From NCBI GenBank assembly GCA_900759715.1, contig CAAEXF010000054.1, forward strand, positions 62,001 to 126,000: a DNA stretch of 64,000 nucleotides, read 5' to 3'. Shown piece after piece: positions 8,314-16,095 of the stretch (the stretch's first letter is position 1; each line of letters starts with the position of its first letter). The notes below the pieces were generated by a model. The model was not told the origin of the DNA. It ran no database searches and saw nothing but the letters and a program-made list of their open reading frames with translations. The stretch comes from Clostridium_AM sp900759715 (GTDB lineage: Bacteria > Bacillota > Clostridia > Clostridiales > Clostridiaceae). The position numbers and the translations under genes were made by a program.

Positions 8314-9120
8314 ATGAAAAAAAGATTAGTATTATTGACTATAGTTATATTTACATTAGGAATATTCTTATCAGGTTGTGGACAAGCCAAACAGTCTGGT
8401 GATAACTCTTGGAATGACATTAAACAAAAAGGAGAATTCGTGGTTGGATTAGACGACAGCTTTCCTCCTATGGGCTTTAAAGATGACAAAGGAGAAGTTG
8501 TTGGATTTGACATTGATTTAGCTAAAGAAGCAGCAAAAAGAATGGGCGTTAAAGTAGTATTTAAACCAGTTCAATGGGATGGAATTATACTTAGCTTAAA
8601 TAATAAAGACATAGATGTAATTTGGAATGGATTAACTATTACAGATAAAAGAAAAGAACAGATAGCATTTTCAAAAGTATATCTTCAAAACAAGCAAATT
8701 ATTGTAGTAAGAAATGATTCACAGATAAGCTCTAAGAAAGATTTATCAGGTAAAGTGGTTGGATTACAACTTGGAAGTAGTAGTGAAGCTGCTTTATCCG
8801 CAGATACAAACACTTCAAAATCTCTAAAAGAAGTTAAAAAGTACTCAGATAATACTGAAGCATTGATGGACTTGAAACAAGGACGCTTAGATGCAGTAGT
8901 TGTAGATGAAGTTGTTGGCAGATATTATTTATCTAAAAAGTCTGGAATATACAAAACTCTTAATGACGATTTTGGAAAAGAGGATTATGGTGTAGGTATC
9001 AGAAAGACAGATTCAAGCTTTAAAGAAGAGTTAGATAAAGCTTTAGACTCTATGAAAGCTGATGGAACTGCTGATAAAATATCTCAAAAGTGGTTTGGCA
9101 AAAATATTATTGCAAAATAG
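8314..9120 (+). CDS. Amino-acid ABC transporter, substrate-binding lipoprotein
   Basis: An extracellular family-3 binding protein anchored by lipid. The signal peptide ends in the lipobox LSGC near residue 22. The mature part shows VGLDDSFPPMGFKDDKGEVVGFDIDLAKE, typical of polar amino-acid receptors; its length of 268 residues is normal. GGGGG precedes the ATG. It is followed after 20 bp by its permease. The exact amino acid (for example cystine, glutamine or another polar one) is not decidable here. The matching ATPase is absent. Confidence 0.93.
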   Translation: MKKRLVLLTIVIFTLGIFLSGCGQAKQSGDNSWNDIKQKGEFVVGLDDSFPPMGFKDDKGEVVGFDIDLAKEAAKRMGVKVVFKPVQWDGIILSLNNKDIDVIWNGLTITDKRKEQIAFSKVYLQNKQIIVVRNDSQISSKKDLSGKVVGLQLGSSSEAALSADTNTSKSLKEVKKYSDNTEALMDLKQGRLDAVVVDEVVGRYYLSKKSGIYKTLNDDFGKEDYGVGIRKTDSSFKEELDKALDSMKADGTADKISQKWFGKNIIAK

Positions 9121-9140
9121 AAAGATAGGATGTGGTTTAA

Positions 9141-9779
9141 ATGGCTAATCTTACGGATATTACAGGGTTTATTCTAAAGGGAAGCTTAATATCTTTAAAA
9201 CTTTTTATAATAGTGTCTATATTTTCAGTGCCTTTAGGAATCCTAATTGCTATAGGAAAAATATCAAAGATAAAATCCTTAAAAACCATATTAAGTTTAT
9301 ATACATGGGTCTTTAGAGGAACTCCTTTGCTATTACAACTGTTTTTTACTTACTTCGGTCTTCCTGTAATAGGTATAAGATTAGAACCGTTAACTGCTGC
9401 TAGTATTGCTTTTAGTATAAACTATGGAGCATATTTAGCTGAAATATTCAGAGCTGGTATTGAATCTGTAGATAAAGGTCAATTTGAGGCATCAAAAGCT
9501 CTAGGTATGAATTATAGACAAACTATGGTATATATTATAATTCCACAGGCAATTAAAAACGTTATTCCTCCTATTTGTAGTGAAAGTATAAACCTTATTA
9601 AGGATACGGCATTGGTTGCAGCTATTGGTATAGGTGACCTTCTAAGAGCTGCAAAAGAGATTGTAACCAGAGACTTCACCATAACACCATTTATGATAGC
9701 TGCTGCCATATACTTATTAATCACTTCAGTTTTAGTTATAATGTTTAGAACACTTGAAAAGAAATATTCTTATTATTAA
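9141..9779 (+). CDS. Amino-acid ABC transporter permease
   Basis: A 212-residue HisM/GlnP-type inner-membrane permease with about five TM helices. It has the conserved cytoplasmic EAA loop (GQFEASKALGMNYRQTMVYIIIPQAIKN) that docks the ATPase, and the FRGTPLLLQLFF segment. It ends with a terminator-like hairpin rather than continuing into an ATPase gene. It must borrow an ATPase encoded elsewhere or be inactive. Confidence 0.94.
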   Translation: MANLTDITGFILKGSLISLKLFIIVSIFSVPLGILIAIGKISKIKSLKTILSLYTWVFRGTPLLLQLFFTYFGLPVIGIRLEPLTAASIAFSINYGAYLAEIFRAGIESVDKGQFEASKALGMNYRQTMVYIIIPQAIKNVIPPICSESINLIKDTALVAAIGIGDLLRAAKEIVTRDFTITPFMIAAAIYLLITSVLVIMFRTLEKKYSYY

Positions 9780-9820
9780 TAATAGACCCTTATTAATAAC
9801 CAATCTTCAAACTTATTAGA

Positions 9821-9863
9821 AAAACAAGTTGTTGTTACTTATTGCTAACAAAGCTTGTTTTTT
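9821..9863. terminator. Bidirectional terminator after the ABC permease
   Basis: Arms AAAACAAG and CTTGTTTT enclose a loop; a T run follows on the plus strand and on the minus strand. It overlaps the 3' end of the small minus-strand gene at 9835-9960. Confidence 0.6.
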
Positions 9864-9960
9864 CTTTTTTATTTTCCTTATTATTAGGATCATCTAAACA
9901 CTCCTTTAAGCACTCCTCAATTACATCCATTGGTATTTTAAAAATATTGCCATCCTTCAT
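9835..9960 (-). CDS. Small hypothetical protein, 41 residues
   Basis: A short gene with a strong Shine-Dalgarno (AAAGGAGGAAAGACTT then ATG) and clean ends. The product starts MKDGNIFKIPMDVIEE and has a CLKECLDD stretch with two cysteines, followed by a Lys/Asn/Glu-rich tail. It has no signal peptide or TM segment. I do not recognise a function. The strong ribosome site, the amphipathic central helix and placement before a terminator argue that it is real. Confidence 0.55.
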   Translation of the reverse strand: MKDGNIFKIPMDVIEECLKECLDDPNNKENKKEKTSFVSNK

Positions 9961-9963
9961 AAG

Positions 9964-10214
9964 TCTTTCCTCCTTTATTTTATCTAAAATTTAATATTTA
10001 TATATAGTTTTATTTTAAATATAAATACATATATGTAAAAATATAACTATATAATATCACATTTTTATTACTTTTGAACTGCAATTCAAAAAATTTATTT
10101 AATATTTTCAAATATTTAGATAACCTTTCACTATATGTTTTAATAATATATATATATATTCGTAATTTATAAAAATAGTGCTATTAAATAAAAAAATTTA
10201 AAGAGGTGTATTCT
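9964..10214. other. AT-rich intergenic region
   Basis: About 250 bp of very AT-rich DNA with a TATATATATATA run near 10150, between the divergent small gene and the patatin gene. It presumably holds both promoters. No other structure was recognised. Confidence 0.5.
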
Positions 10215-11150
10215 ATGAAAGCTGATGCTGTCTTTGAAGGCGGTGGTATGAGAGGGATAGGTATAGTTGGAGCCTTAACTTATCTTGAAGCTCAGGGCTA
10301 TGAATGGCAGCGTGTTGCAGGAACTTCCGCAGGTGCAGTAATAGCTGCTCTTATTGCCGCAGGTTATACAGCCAAGGAAATGAAGCAGATATTGATGGAA
10401 ATGGACTTTAGTGATTTTTTAGATAAAAGCGGATTACAGAGACTTCCTTTAGTAGGAAAAGCTTTTGGTTTTCTTGTTGAAAAGGGCATTTATTCTGGAG
10501 AATACTTTGAACATTGGATGAGTAAACTTTTAAAAGCAAAAGGTGTCCGTAAATTTAAAGATGTAACCTTCAATGGAGAGTGTAGATTAAAGATAATAGC
10601 TTCTGATATAACAAGACGAAGAATATTAATACTTCCAGACCACTTGCCTAAATACGGAATAAATCCAATGAGATTTTCAATAGCAGAGGCTGTTAGAATG
10701 AGCATTAGTATTCCTTTTTATTTTAAGCCTGTACAATTTGTCCATGCAGATGGTATAAGCTATATTGTAGATGGTGCCGTTTGCTGCAACTTTCCACTTA
10801 ACATATTTGATGTTAAAGGAAGTCCTAGATGGCCAACTATTGGTTTTAAATTTGATAGTCCTGAAATAAGCAATACAAAGCAAGGAAAAACAGATCCAAT
10901 ATCTTTTTTATTTGATATTGCAAATACACTTTCTGCTGAGAAAAATAGAGAATGGTTAAAAAATGAAAACCTAGCAAGAACTATACTCATCCCTACTGGC
11001 GAAGTTGAATCTACAGACTTTCAGCTTTCAAAGAGAAGAAGCCTAAAGCTTTTTAAATCCGGTTATAAAAGCGCTGCTAAATTTCATGAGAGCTGGAATT
11101 TTGAAGATTACGTTAGGAGCTATAGATGTGATAACTCTATATCTAAATAG
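10215..11150 (+). CDS. Patatin-like phospholipase
   Basis: A serine lipid acyl hydrolase of the patatin family, 311 residues. The oxyanion loop EGGGMRG, the nucleophile elbow GTSAG (Ser38) and the catalytic Asp in VDGAV (Asp186) are all present, so the Ser-Asp dyad is complete. It has no signal peptide, so it is probably cytosolic or peripheral to the membrane. The start is taken at ATG 10215 with AAGAGG 8 bases upstream; an in-frame GTG lies nine bases earlier. Likely substrates are glycerophospholipids. Confidence 0.9.
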   Translation: MKADAVFEGGGMRGIGIVGALTYLEAQGYEWQRVAGTSAGAVIAALIAAGYTAKEMKQILMEMDFSDFLDKSGLQRLPLVGKAFGFLVEKGIYSGEYFEHWMSKLLKAKGVRKFKDVTFNGECRLKIIASDITRRRILILPDHLPKYGINPMRFSIAEAVRMSISIPFYFKPVQFVHADGISYIVDGAVCCNFPLNIFDVKGSPRWPTIGFKFDSPEISNTKQGKTDPISFLFDIANTLSAEKNREWLKNENLARTILIPTGEVESTDFQLSKRRSLKLFKSGYKSAAKFHESWNFEDYVRSYRCDNSISK

Positions 11151-11154
11151 TACA

Positions 11155-11187
11155 TTATAAAAATTTTGCGAGGCAAAATTTTTATAA
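11155..11187 (+). terminator. Terminator of the patatin gene
   Basis: Perfect 14-bp stem (TTATAAAAATTTTG, loop CGAGG) five bases after the stop codon. Confidence 0.75.
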
Positions 11188-11379
11188 GAGGACAATTGAC
11201 AATTGACAGAGGACAATGAAGGAGGATTTTTCTCCGTTACACTACGAAAAATCTTTAAATTTATATAAGTTAGCGATGTTTTGCTTTAGCAAAACAAGCC
11301 ATAAAAAAATAAATTAGTTTTCTGACGCAAGGAAGAAAACTCACCTTCACTGTCAATTGTCCTCTGTCAACTGTCCTCT
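11187..11379. repeat. MITE-like element with GACAATTGAC terminal repeats (R2)
   Basis: The left end AGAGGACAATTGACAATTGA and the right end, inverted, AGAGGACAGTTGACAGAGGA form imperfect terminal inverted repeats of about 40 bp around about 110 bp of non-coding DNA. The interior holds another small hairpin (TTTTGCTTTAGCAAAA). Short elements with GACAATTGAC ends occur in several clostridial genomes; the identification is by pattern. Confidence 0.7.
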
Positions 11380-11380
11380 A

Positions 11381-11405
11381 AAAAATAATACGTCGTATTA
11401 TTTTT
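11381..11405 (-). terminator. Terminator of the first pepT gene
   Basis: Stem AAAATAATAC / GTATTATTTT overlaps the stop codon of the minus-strand pepT gene and is followed by T residues on that strand. Confidence 0.6.
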
Positions 11406-12630
11406 CTCTTTTACCATATAGTTCTGCTATTTTAACTATAACTTCAACTGATTTTTCCATTGATTGAATTGGCATATATTCAAATCTTCCATGCCAGTTG
11501 TGGGCACCAGTAAATAAGTTTGGTGTAGGTAGTCCCATAAATGAAAGTCTAGCTCCATCTGTACCACCTCTTATAGGTCTAACTAATGGCTTTACTCCTA
11601 CCTCTTCCATAGCTTGGAATGCTATGTCTACAATATATTTTACAGGCTCTATTTGTTCTCTCATGTTTCTATACTGTTCTTTTATTTCAGTAACTACGCA
11701 TCCGTCACCATATTTTTCATTTAACTTATTAGTTATATCCTGCATTAATGCTTTTCTTTTCTCAAACTTTTGAGCATCAAAATCTCTTATTATATAGCTA
11801 AAAGTACTTTCTTCCACTCCACCATTAAAAGATAATAAGTGATAGAATCCTTCATATCCTTCTGTAGTACTTGGAGTTTCATTTGCTGGAAGCATAGAAA
11901 TAAATTCATTTGCTACAAGAGCTGAATTTATCATCTTATTTTTAGAATATCCTGGGTGATAATTTACTCCCTTTACAGTTACTTGAGCACTTGCAGCATT
12001 AAAGTTTTCATACTCTAATTCGCCAATTGCTCCACCATCAACAGTGTAAGCTAAATCTGCATTGAATTTTGCAACATCAAAATGATCAGCTCCACAACCT
12101 ATTTCTTCATCTGGAGTAAATCCAACACGAATATCCCCATGCTTAATTTCTGGATGTTGTATTAAATGTTCTATAGCTGCCATTATTGCAGCTATACCAG
12201 CTTTATCATCAGCTCCAAGTAAAGTTGTTCCATCTGTAGTTATTATATCTTTACCTATGTAGTCTTTTAGCTCTGGTGATTCTGATACACGAAGAACTAT
12301 ATTTTTCTCTTCATTTAAAACAATGTCGGAACCATCATAGTTCTTAATAATTTTAGGATTTACATTTTCTCCTGAAATCTCTGGACTTGTATCCATATGA
12401 GCTATGAAACCAATTACAGGAACATCCTTATCTACATTTCCTGGCAAAGTAGCCATTACATATCCATTATCATCTAAAGATACATCCTGCATTCCTATTT
12501 CTTTTAGTTCTTCTACTAGTACTTTAGCTAAAACTAATTGTTTTTCAGTACTTGGACACTTATCAACGCCATCCTCTGATTGAGTATCAAATTTAACATA
12601 CTCTAAAAGCTTTTCGACAACTTTTGACAT
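11398..12630 (-). CDS. pepT: Peptidase T (tripeptide aminopeptidase), copy 1
   Basis: A zinc aminopeptidase of the M20B family that removes the N-terminal residue of tripeptides. The 410 residues carry the metal-site motifs GFIAHMDTSPE, TTDGTTLLGADDKAG and FTPDEEIGCGADHFD, plus PIRGGTDGARLSFMGLPTPN. Cytosolic. GGGGGA precedes the ATG. A close paralogue lies just upstream on the same strand; much of the sequence is identical, so this is a tandem duplication. Confidence 0.96.
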   Translation of the reverse strand: MSKVVEKLLEYVKFDTQSEDGVDKCPSTEKQLVLAKVLVEELKEIGMQDVSLDDNGYVMATLPGNVDKDVPVIGFIAHMDTSPEISGENVNPKIIKNYDGSDIVLNEEKNIVLRVSESPELKDYIGKDIITTDGTTLLGADDKAGIAAIMAAIEHLIQHPEIKHGDIRVGFTPDEEIGCGADHFDVAKFNADLAYTVDGGAIGELEYENFNAASAQVTVKGVNYHPGYSKNKMINSALVANEFISMLPANETPSTTEGYEGFYHLLSFNGGVEESTFSYIIRDFDAQKFEKRKALMQDITNKLNEKYGDGCVVTEIKEQYRNMREQIEPVKYIVDIAFQAMEEVGVKPLVRPIRGGTDGARLSFMGLPTPNLFTGAHNWHGRFEYMPIQSMEKSVEVIVKIAELYGKREK

Positions 12631-12764
12631 AATAATTCCCCCTATTATTTATTCTTTTTATAATCCCCGCCTAAAAATTATATCATTATTCGCAATAAAT
12701 GGCAATTTATCTCTAATAATGTTAATACTAATAATCCCTTAGCTAATTAGCAAAATATAGAATT

Positions 12765-12794
12765 AAAAGACCGAAAGTTAACCTTCGGTCTTTT
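12765..12794 (-). terminator. Terminator between the two pepT genes
   Basis: Stem AAAAGACCGAA / TTCGGTCTTTT lies ten bases past the stop of the upstream pepT copy, so each copy is probably a separate transcript. Confidence 0.85.
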
Positions 12795-12803
12795 TTAATC
12801 TTA

Positions 12804-14036
12804 TTATTTTTCCATTTTTGAAGATAGTTCAGCTATCTTTAATATAACTTCAACTGCTTTCTCCATTGATTGAACTGGAATATATTCAAATCTACCGTGG
12901 AAATTGTGTCCACCAGTAAATATGTTTGGTGTAGGAAGTCCCATGAAAGAAAGTCTTGCCCCATCTGTACCACCTCTTATAGGTCTAACTAATGGTTTTA
13001 CACCTACTGATTCCATAGCCTCGAATGCAATATCAACTATATATTTTACAGGCTCTACTTTTTCTTTCATATTTCTATATTGCTCTTTTATCTCTACAGC
13101 TACAGTGCCTGAGCCATATTTTTCGTTAACTTTGTTAACTACATCTTGCACAAAAGTCTTTCTTGATTCAAATTTCTCTGCATCAAAATCTCTTATTATG
13201 TAACTTAATTGTGTTTCTTCTACTCCACCATTCATTGAAACAAGATGATAGAATCCTTCATATCCTTCTGTTGTACCTGGAGTTTCATTTTCAGGCATCA
13301 TACTCATAACTTCTTTAGCTATAAGCATAGAATTTATCATTTTATTCTTAGCATATCCTGGGTGAACATTTCTTCCGGATATAACTATTTTAGCTGATGC
13401 TGCATTGAAGTTTTCATACTCTAATTCTCCAATTGCTCCACCATCCATAGTATAAGCAAAATCTGCATTAAATTTTTCAACATCAAAGTGGTCAGCTCCA
13501 CGTCCAACTTCTTCATCTGGAGTAAACCCAACACGAATATCTCCGTGCTTAATTTCTGGATGTTGAGTTAAGTATTCCATTGCTGCCATTATCTCAGCTA
13601 TACCAGCTTTATCATCAGCTCCAAGTAAAGTTGTTCCATCTGTAGTTATTAAAGTATTTCCTATATAGTCTTTTACTTCTGGTGATTCCTCTACACGAAG
13701 AATTAAGTTTTGCTCTTCATTTAAAACGATATCATTACCATCATAATTTTCAACAATCTTAGTCTTTATATTATGACCTGGCATTTCTGGACTTGTATCC
13801 ATATGAGCTATAAAACCGATTACAGGAACGTTTTTATCTGTATTTCCTGGTAAAGTAGCCATTATATATCCGTTGCTATCTAAGGATACATCCTTCAATC
13901 CCATTTCCTTTAGCTCTTTTGTTAATTCTTCTGCTAAAACTAATTGTTTTGAAGTACTTGGGACAGTAGTAGATTCTTCATCTGATCTAGTATCAAATTT
14001 AACATAATTTAAAAATTTCTCTACAACTTTTGACAT
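12804..14036 (-). CDS. pepT: Peptidase T (tripeptide aminopeptidase), copy 2
   Basis: The same family and length (410 residues) as the neighbouring pepT. It has GFIAHMDTSPEMPGH, TTDGTTLLGADDKAG, FTPDEEVGRGADHFD and the same C-terminal GGTDGARLSFMGLPTPN, so the metal and catalytic residues are intact. I choose ATG 14036, preceded by GGAGG 7 bases upstream; an in-frame start 21 bases further up lacks one. It differs from copy 1 mainly in surface positions; one notable change is CGAD to RGAD near the metal site. Confidence 0.96.
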   Translation of the reverse strand: MSKVVEKFLNYVKFDTRSDEESTTVPSTSKQLVLAEELTKELKEMGLKDVSLDSNGYIMATLPGNTDKNVPVIGFIAHMDTSPEMPGHNIKTKIVENYDGNDIVLNEEQNLILRVEESPEVKDYIGNTLITTDGTTLLGADDKAGIAEIMAAMEYLTQHPEIKHGDIRVGFTPDEEVGRGADHFDVEKFNADFAYTMDGGAIGELEYENFNAASAKIVISGRNVHPGYAKNKMINSMLIAKEVMSMMPENETPGTTEGYEGFYHLVSMNGGVEETQLSYIIRDFDAEKFESRKTFVQDVVNKVNEKYGSGTVAVEIKEQYRNMKEKVEPVKYIVDIAFEAMESVGVKPLVRPIRGGTDGARLSFMGLPTPNIFTGGHNFHGRFEYIPVQSMEKAVEVILKIAELSSKMEK

Positions 14037-14374
14037 ATTTATGCCTCCTATGCTCATTCTTTTTATAATCCTCGCCTAAAAATTATATCACTATTCATGT
14101 TAAATGGCAATTTACCTTTAAATGTGAATCTGATATTATCCTTATTAAGAATATTGAATAAAATCATTTAACGCAATAAATTAACACCAATTTTATAATT
14201 CAATAGTGTGATTATTGCTATTTTTTTAATATGTATTGTAAAATTATATAAAACTATTAATTTTAAGACTAAACAACTATAGTTAGTGTTTGTTAGTATA
14301 GTTATCGCTATACTATTTATTATTAAAACCGGAATTCTAATCTTTTTAAAGTAGAATTCCGATTTATATATGCT
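14037..14374. other. Intergenic region with two hairpins
   Basis: AT-rich spacer. It holds the pepT copy 2 promoter region, a small inverted repeat (TAGTATAG / CTATACTA near 14294-14315) and the terminator of the chemoreceptor gene at 14330-14365. Confidence 0.6.
14330..14365 (-). terminator. Terminator of the second chemoreceptor gene
   Basis: Stem CGGAATTCTA / TAGAATTCCG close to the stop codon of the minus-strand gene at 14375. Confidence 0.75.
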
Positions 14375-16078
14375 TTATTGCTCAATGCAAATATCTGCCA
14401 TAATCACTCCATTGATATTTCCCTTTGAATCCTTCATAGGCATTGATATAGCTATACAATAATTAAAGCTCACATTAGATATATATGGTTCAGTACTATA
14501 TTCATTACCATTCATTGATTCTCTAAAATATGGACGAAATGAAAAATCATTATTATCTTTCGATATTTGATGACTCGCAGATCTCATTATTCCCTTGCTA
14601 TCAATTATGCCTATATATTCAAATTCTTTATTGGTATCCAACAATTCTTTTAAAAATTTTGAGGAGTTATCAAATCCCAAGGACCTGCTATCTAATTCCT
14701 TTAGAATATCTTTTAATTTATCAAATCCTCTCTTGATAATTTTTTCTTCTTTTTCCCCTATATTTATATTGTTAATGAACTCTTTAAGCTTTAGATCAAT
14801 ACCGTCAGCAGATTCATTTATCTTATCAATTAACCCAGTAAGCTCCTGCATAGAAACTGTTTGTTCTTCTGCTGAAGCTGAAACCTCTTGTGTAAATGCT
14901 AAAGACTCTTGAGTACTAGAAATCATATCATTTACCAAATCATTAACGTTATCTGACATGGTATATGTATCTTTTGCTAGCTGCTGTATAGCATTTACTG
15001 CTTTATAAGTTGACTGAGTAGACTCTGTTATTTTAGTAAAAGAATCTTTAGATTTATCAGCAAATAGTATGTCTTCATTTATCCCTTTAACCTGCATGTC
15101 AGCTTCTTGTGTTATTGTTGTGATTTTATCAGTTATATCTTCAATAAGCTTTCTTATTTCTCCAGCCGAACTAGAGGACTGCTCTGCTAATTTTCTAACC
15201 TCTTCAGCTACTACTGAAAAACCTTTGCCATGTTCTCCAGCACGAGCAGCTTCAATAGCCGCATTCAATGCTAGCAAATTAGTTCTATCGCTTATCTCTG
15301 TTACAACTTTTGCTATATTATTTATTTGGTCTGCTTCATTCTGAAGTTCCTTAACACTATTAGCTAAATTATTACTGATATCTCCTGTACTTTTCATTTT
15401 TAATATTATATTATTAAAAACTTCTCCATTCTCTTTAATTACTTTTATCATTTCTTCAGCAATACTTTGTGTATCACTTGCGTGCTCTGCTATTTCTCCT
15501 GCATTCTCAGCCATTAATTTAGTACTTTCACCTGTAGAAGATGCATCCTGCGACTGCTTCGATACAGATTCCGCTATTGCTAGAACAGAGTTAGCTATCT
15601 CACCAGCAGCTGCTTCTGTCTGCTTTGTATTTTTTTGCAATACTAATGTTAAATCTCTATTTTTTTGTGATACTTCCGCTATTTCACTTAAAATTTTCTT
15701 AGTATTATTAACTATTGTATTTGCACTTTTAGCTAACTCATCTAAAAAACCATTGCTTCTAACTCTTACAGCTAATTGACCTTCTGATATCTTTATAAGG
15801 TCACCTTTAAAATCCTCCAAGCCTTTAAATACTCTATTAAAGTACACAACAAATGCAATAAAGGATACTATTCCACAGATAAGTACTACTATTAATATTA
15901 CTTTAATGTTCTGCTGGTTAAACCTTGATACTATATTGTTTATTTCATCCTGCTTATTTAAAGTTCCCATAAGAACATTTTGAAGGATTATCTTACCTAT
16001 GTATGATATCCCTATACCAGCTATTAAAAATACTCCTAAAAACAATATTGTGGTTAAAGCCACTATTTTACTTTTCAT
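14375..16078 (-). CDS. Methyl-accepting chemotaxis protein with C-terminal Cache-like domain
   Basis: A 567-residue receptor of unusual layout. Two TM helices (about 7-28 and 58-80) flank only some 30 extracytoplasmic residues, so the usual external sensor is missing. HAMP and signalling domains follow, with an intact tip (DRTNLLALNAAIEAARAGE). After the signalling domain, about 110 residues at the C-terminus resemble a PDC/Cache sensor (YIGIIDSKGIMRSA, FRPYFRESMNG, YCIAISMPMKDSKGNINGVIMADI). That domain should therefore sit in the cytosol. The gene starts 17 bp downstream of addA and may be co-transcribed with it. The ligand is unknown. Confidence 0.88.
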   Translation of the reverse strand: MKSKIVALTTILFLGVFLIAGIGISYIGKIILQNVLMGTLNKQDEINNIVSRFNQQNIKVILIVVLICGIVSFIAFVVYFNRVFKGLEDFKGDLIKISEGQLAVRVRSNGFLDELAKSANTIVNNTKKILSEIAEVSQKNRDLTLVLQKNTKQTEAAAGEIANSVLAIAESVSKQSQDASSTGESTKLMAENAGEIAEHASDTQSIAEEMIKVIKENGEVFNNIILKMKSTGDISNNLANSVKELQNEADQINNIAKVVTEISDRTNLLALNAAIEAARAGEHGKGFSVVAEEVRKLAEQSSSSAGEIRKLIEDITDKITTITQEADMQVKGINEDILFADKSKDSFTKITESTQSTYKAVNAIQQLAKDTYTMSDNVNDLVNDMISSTQESLAFTQEVSASAEEQTVSMQELTGLIDKINESADGIDLKLKEFINNINIGEKEEKIIKRGFDKLKDILKELDSRSLGFDNSSKFLKELLDTNKEFEYIGIIDSKGIMRSASHQISKDNNDFSFRPYFRESMNGNEYSTEPYISNVSFNYCIAISMPMKDSKGNINGVIMADICIEQ

Positions 16079-16095
16079 AATACCCCCCCTAATTA

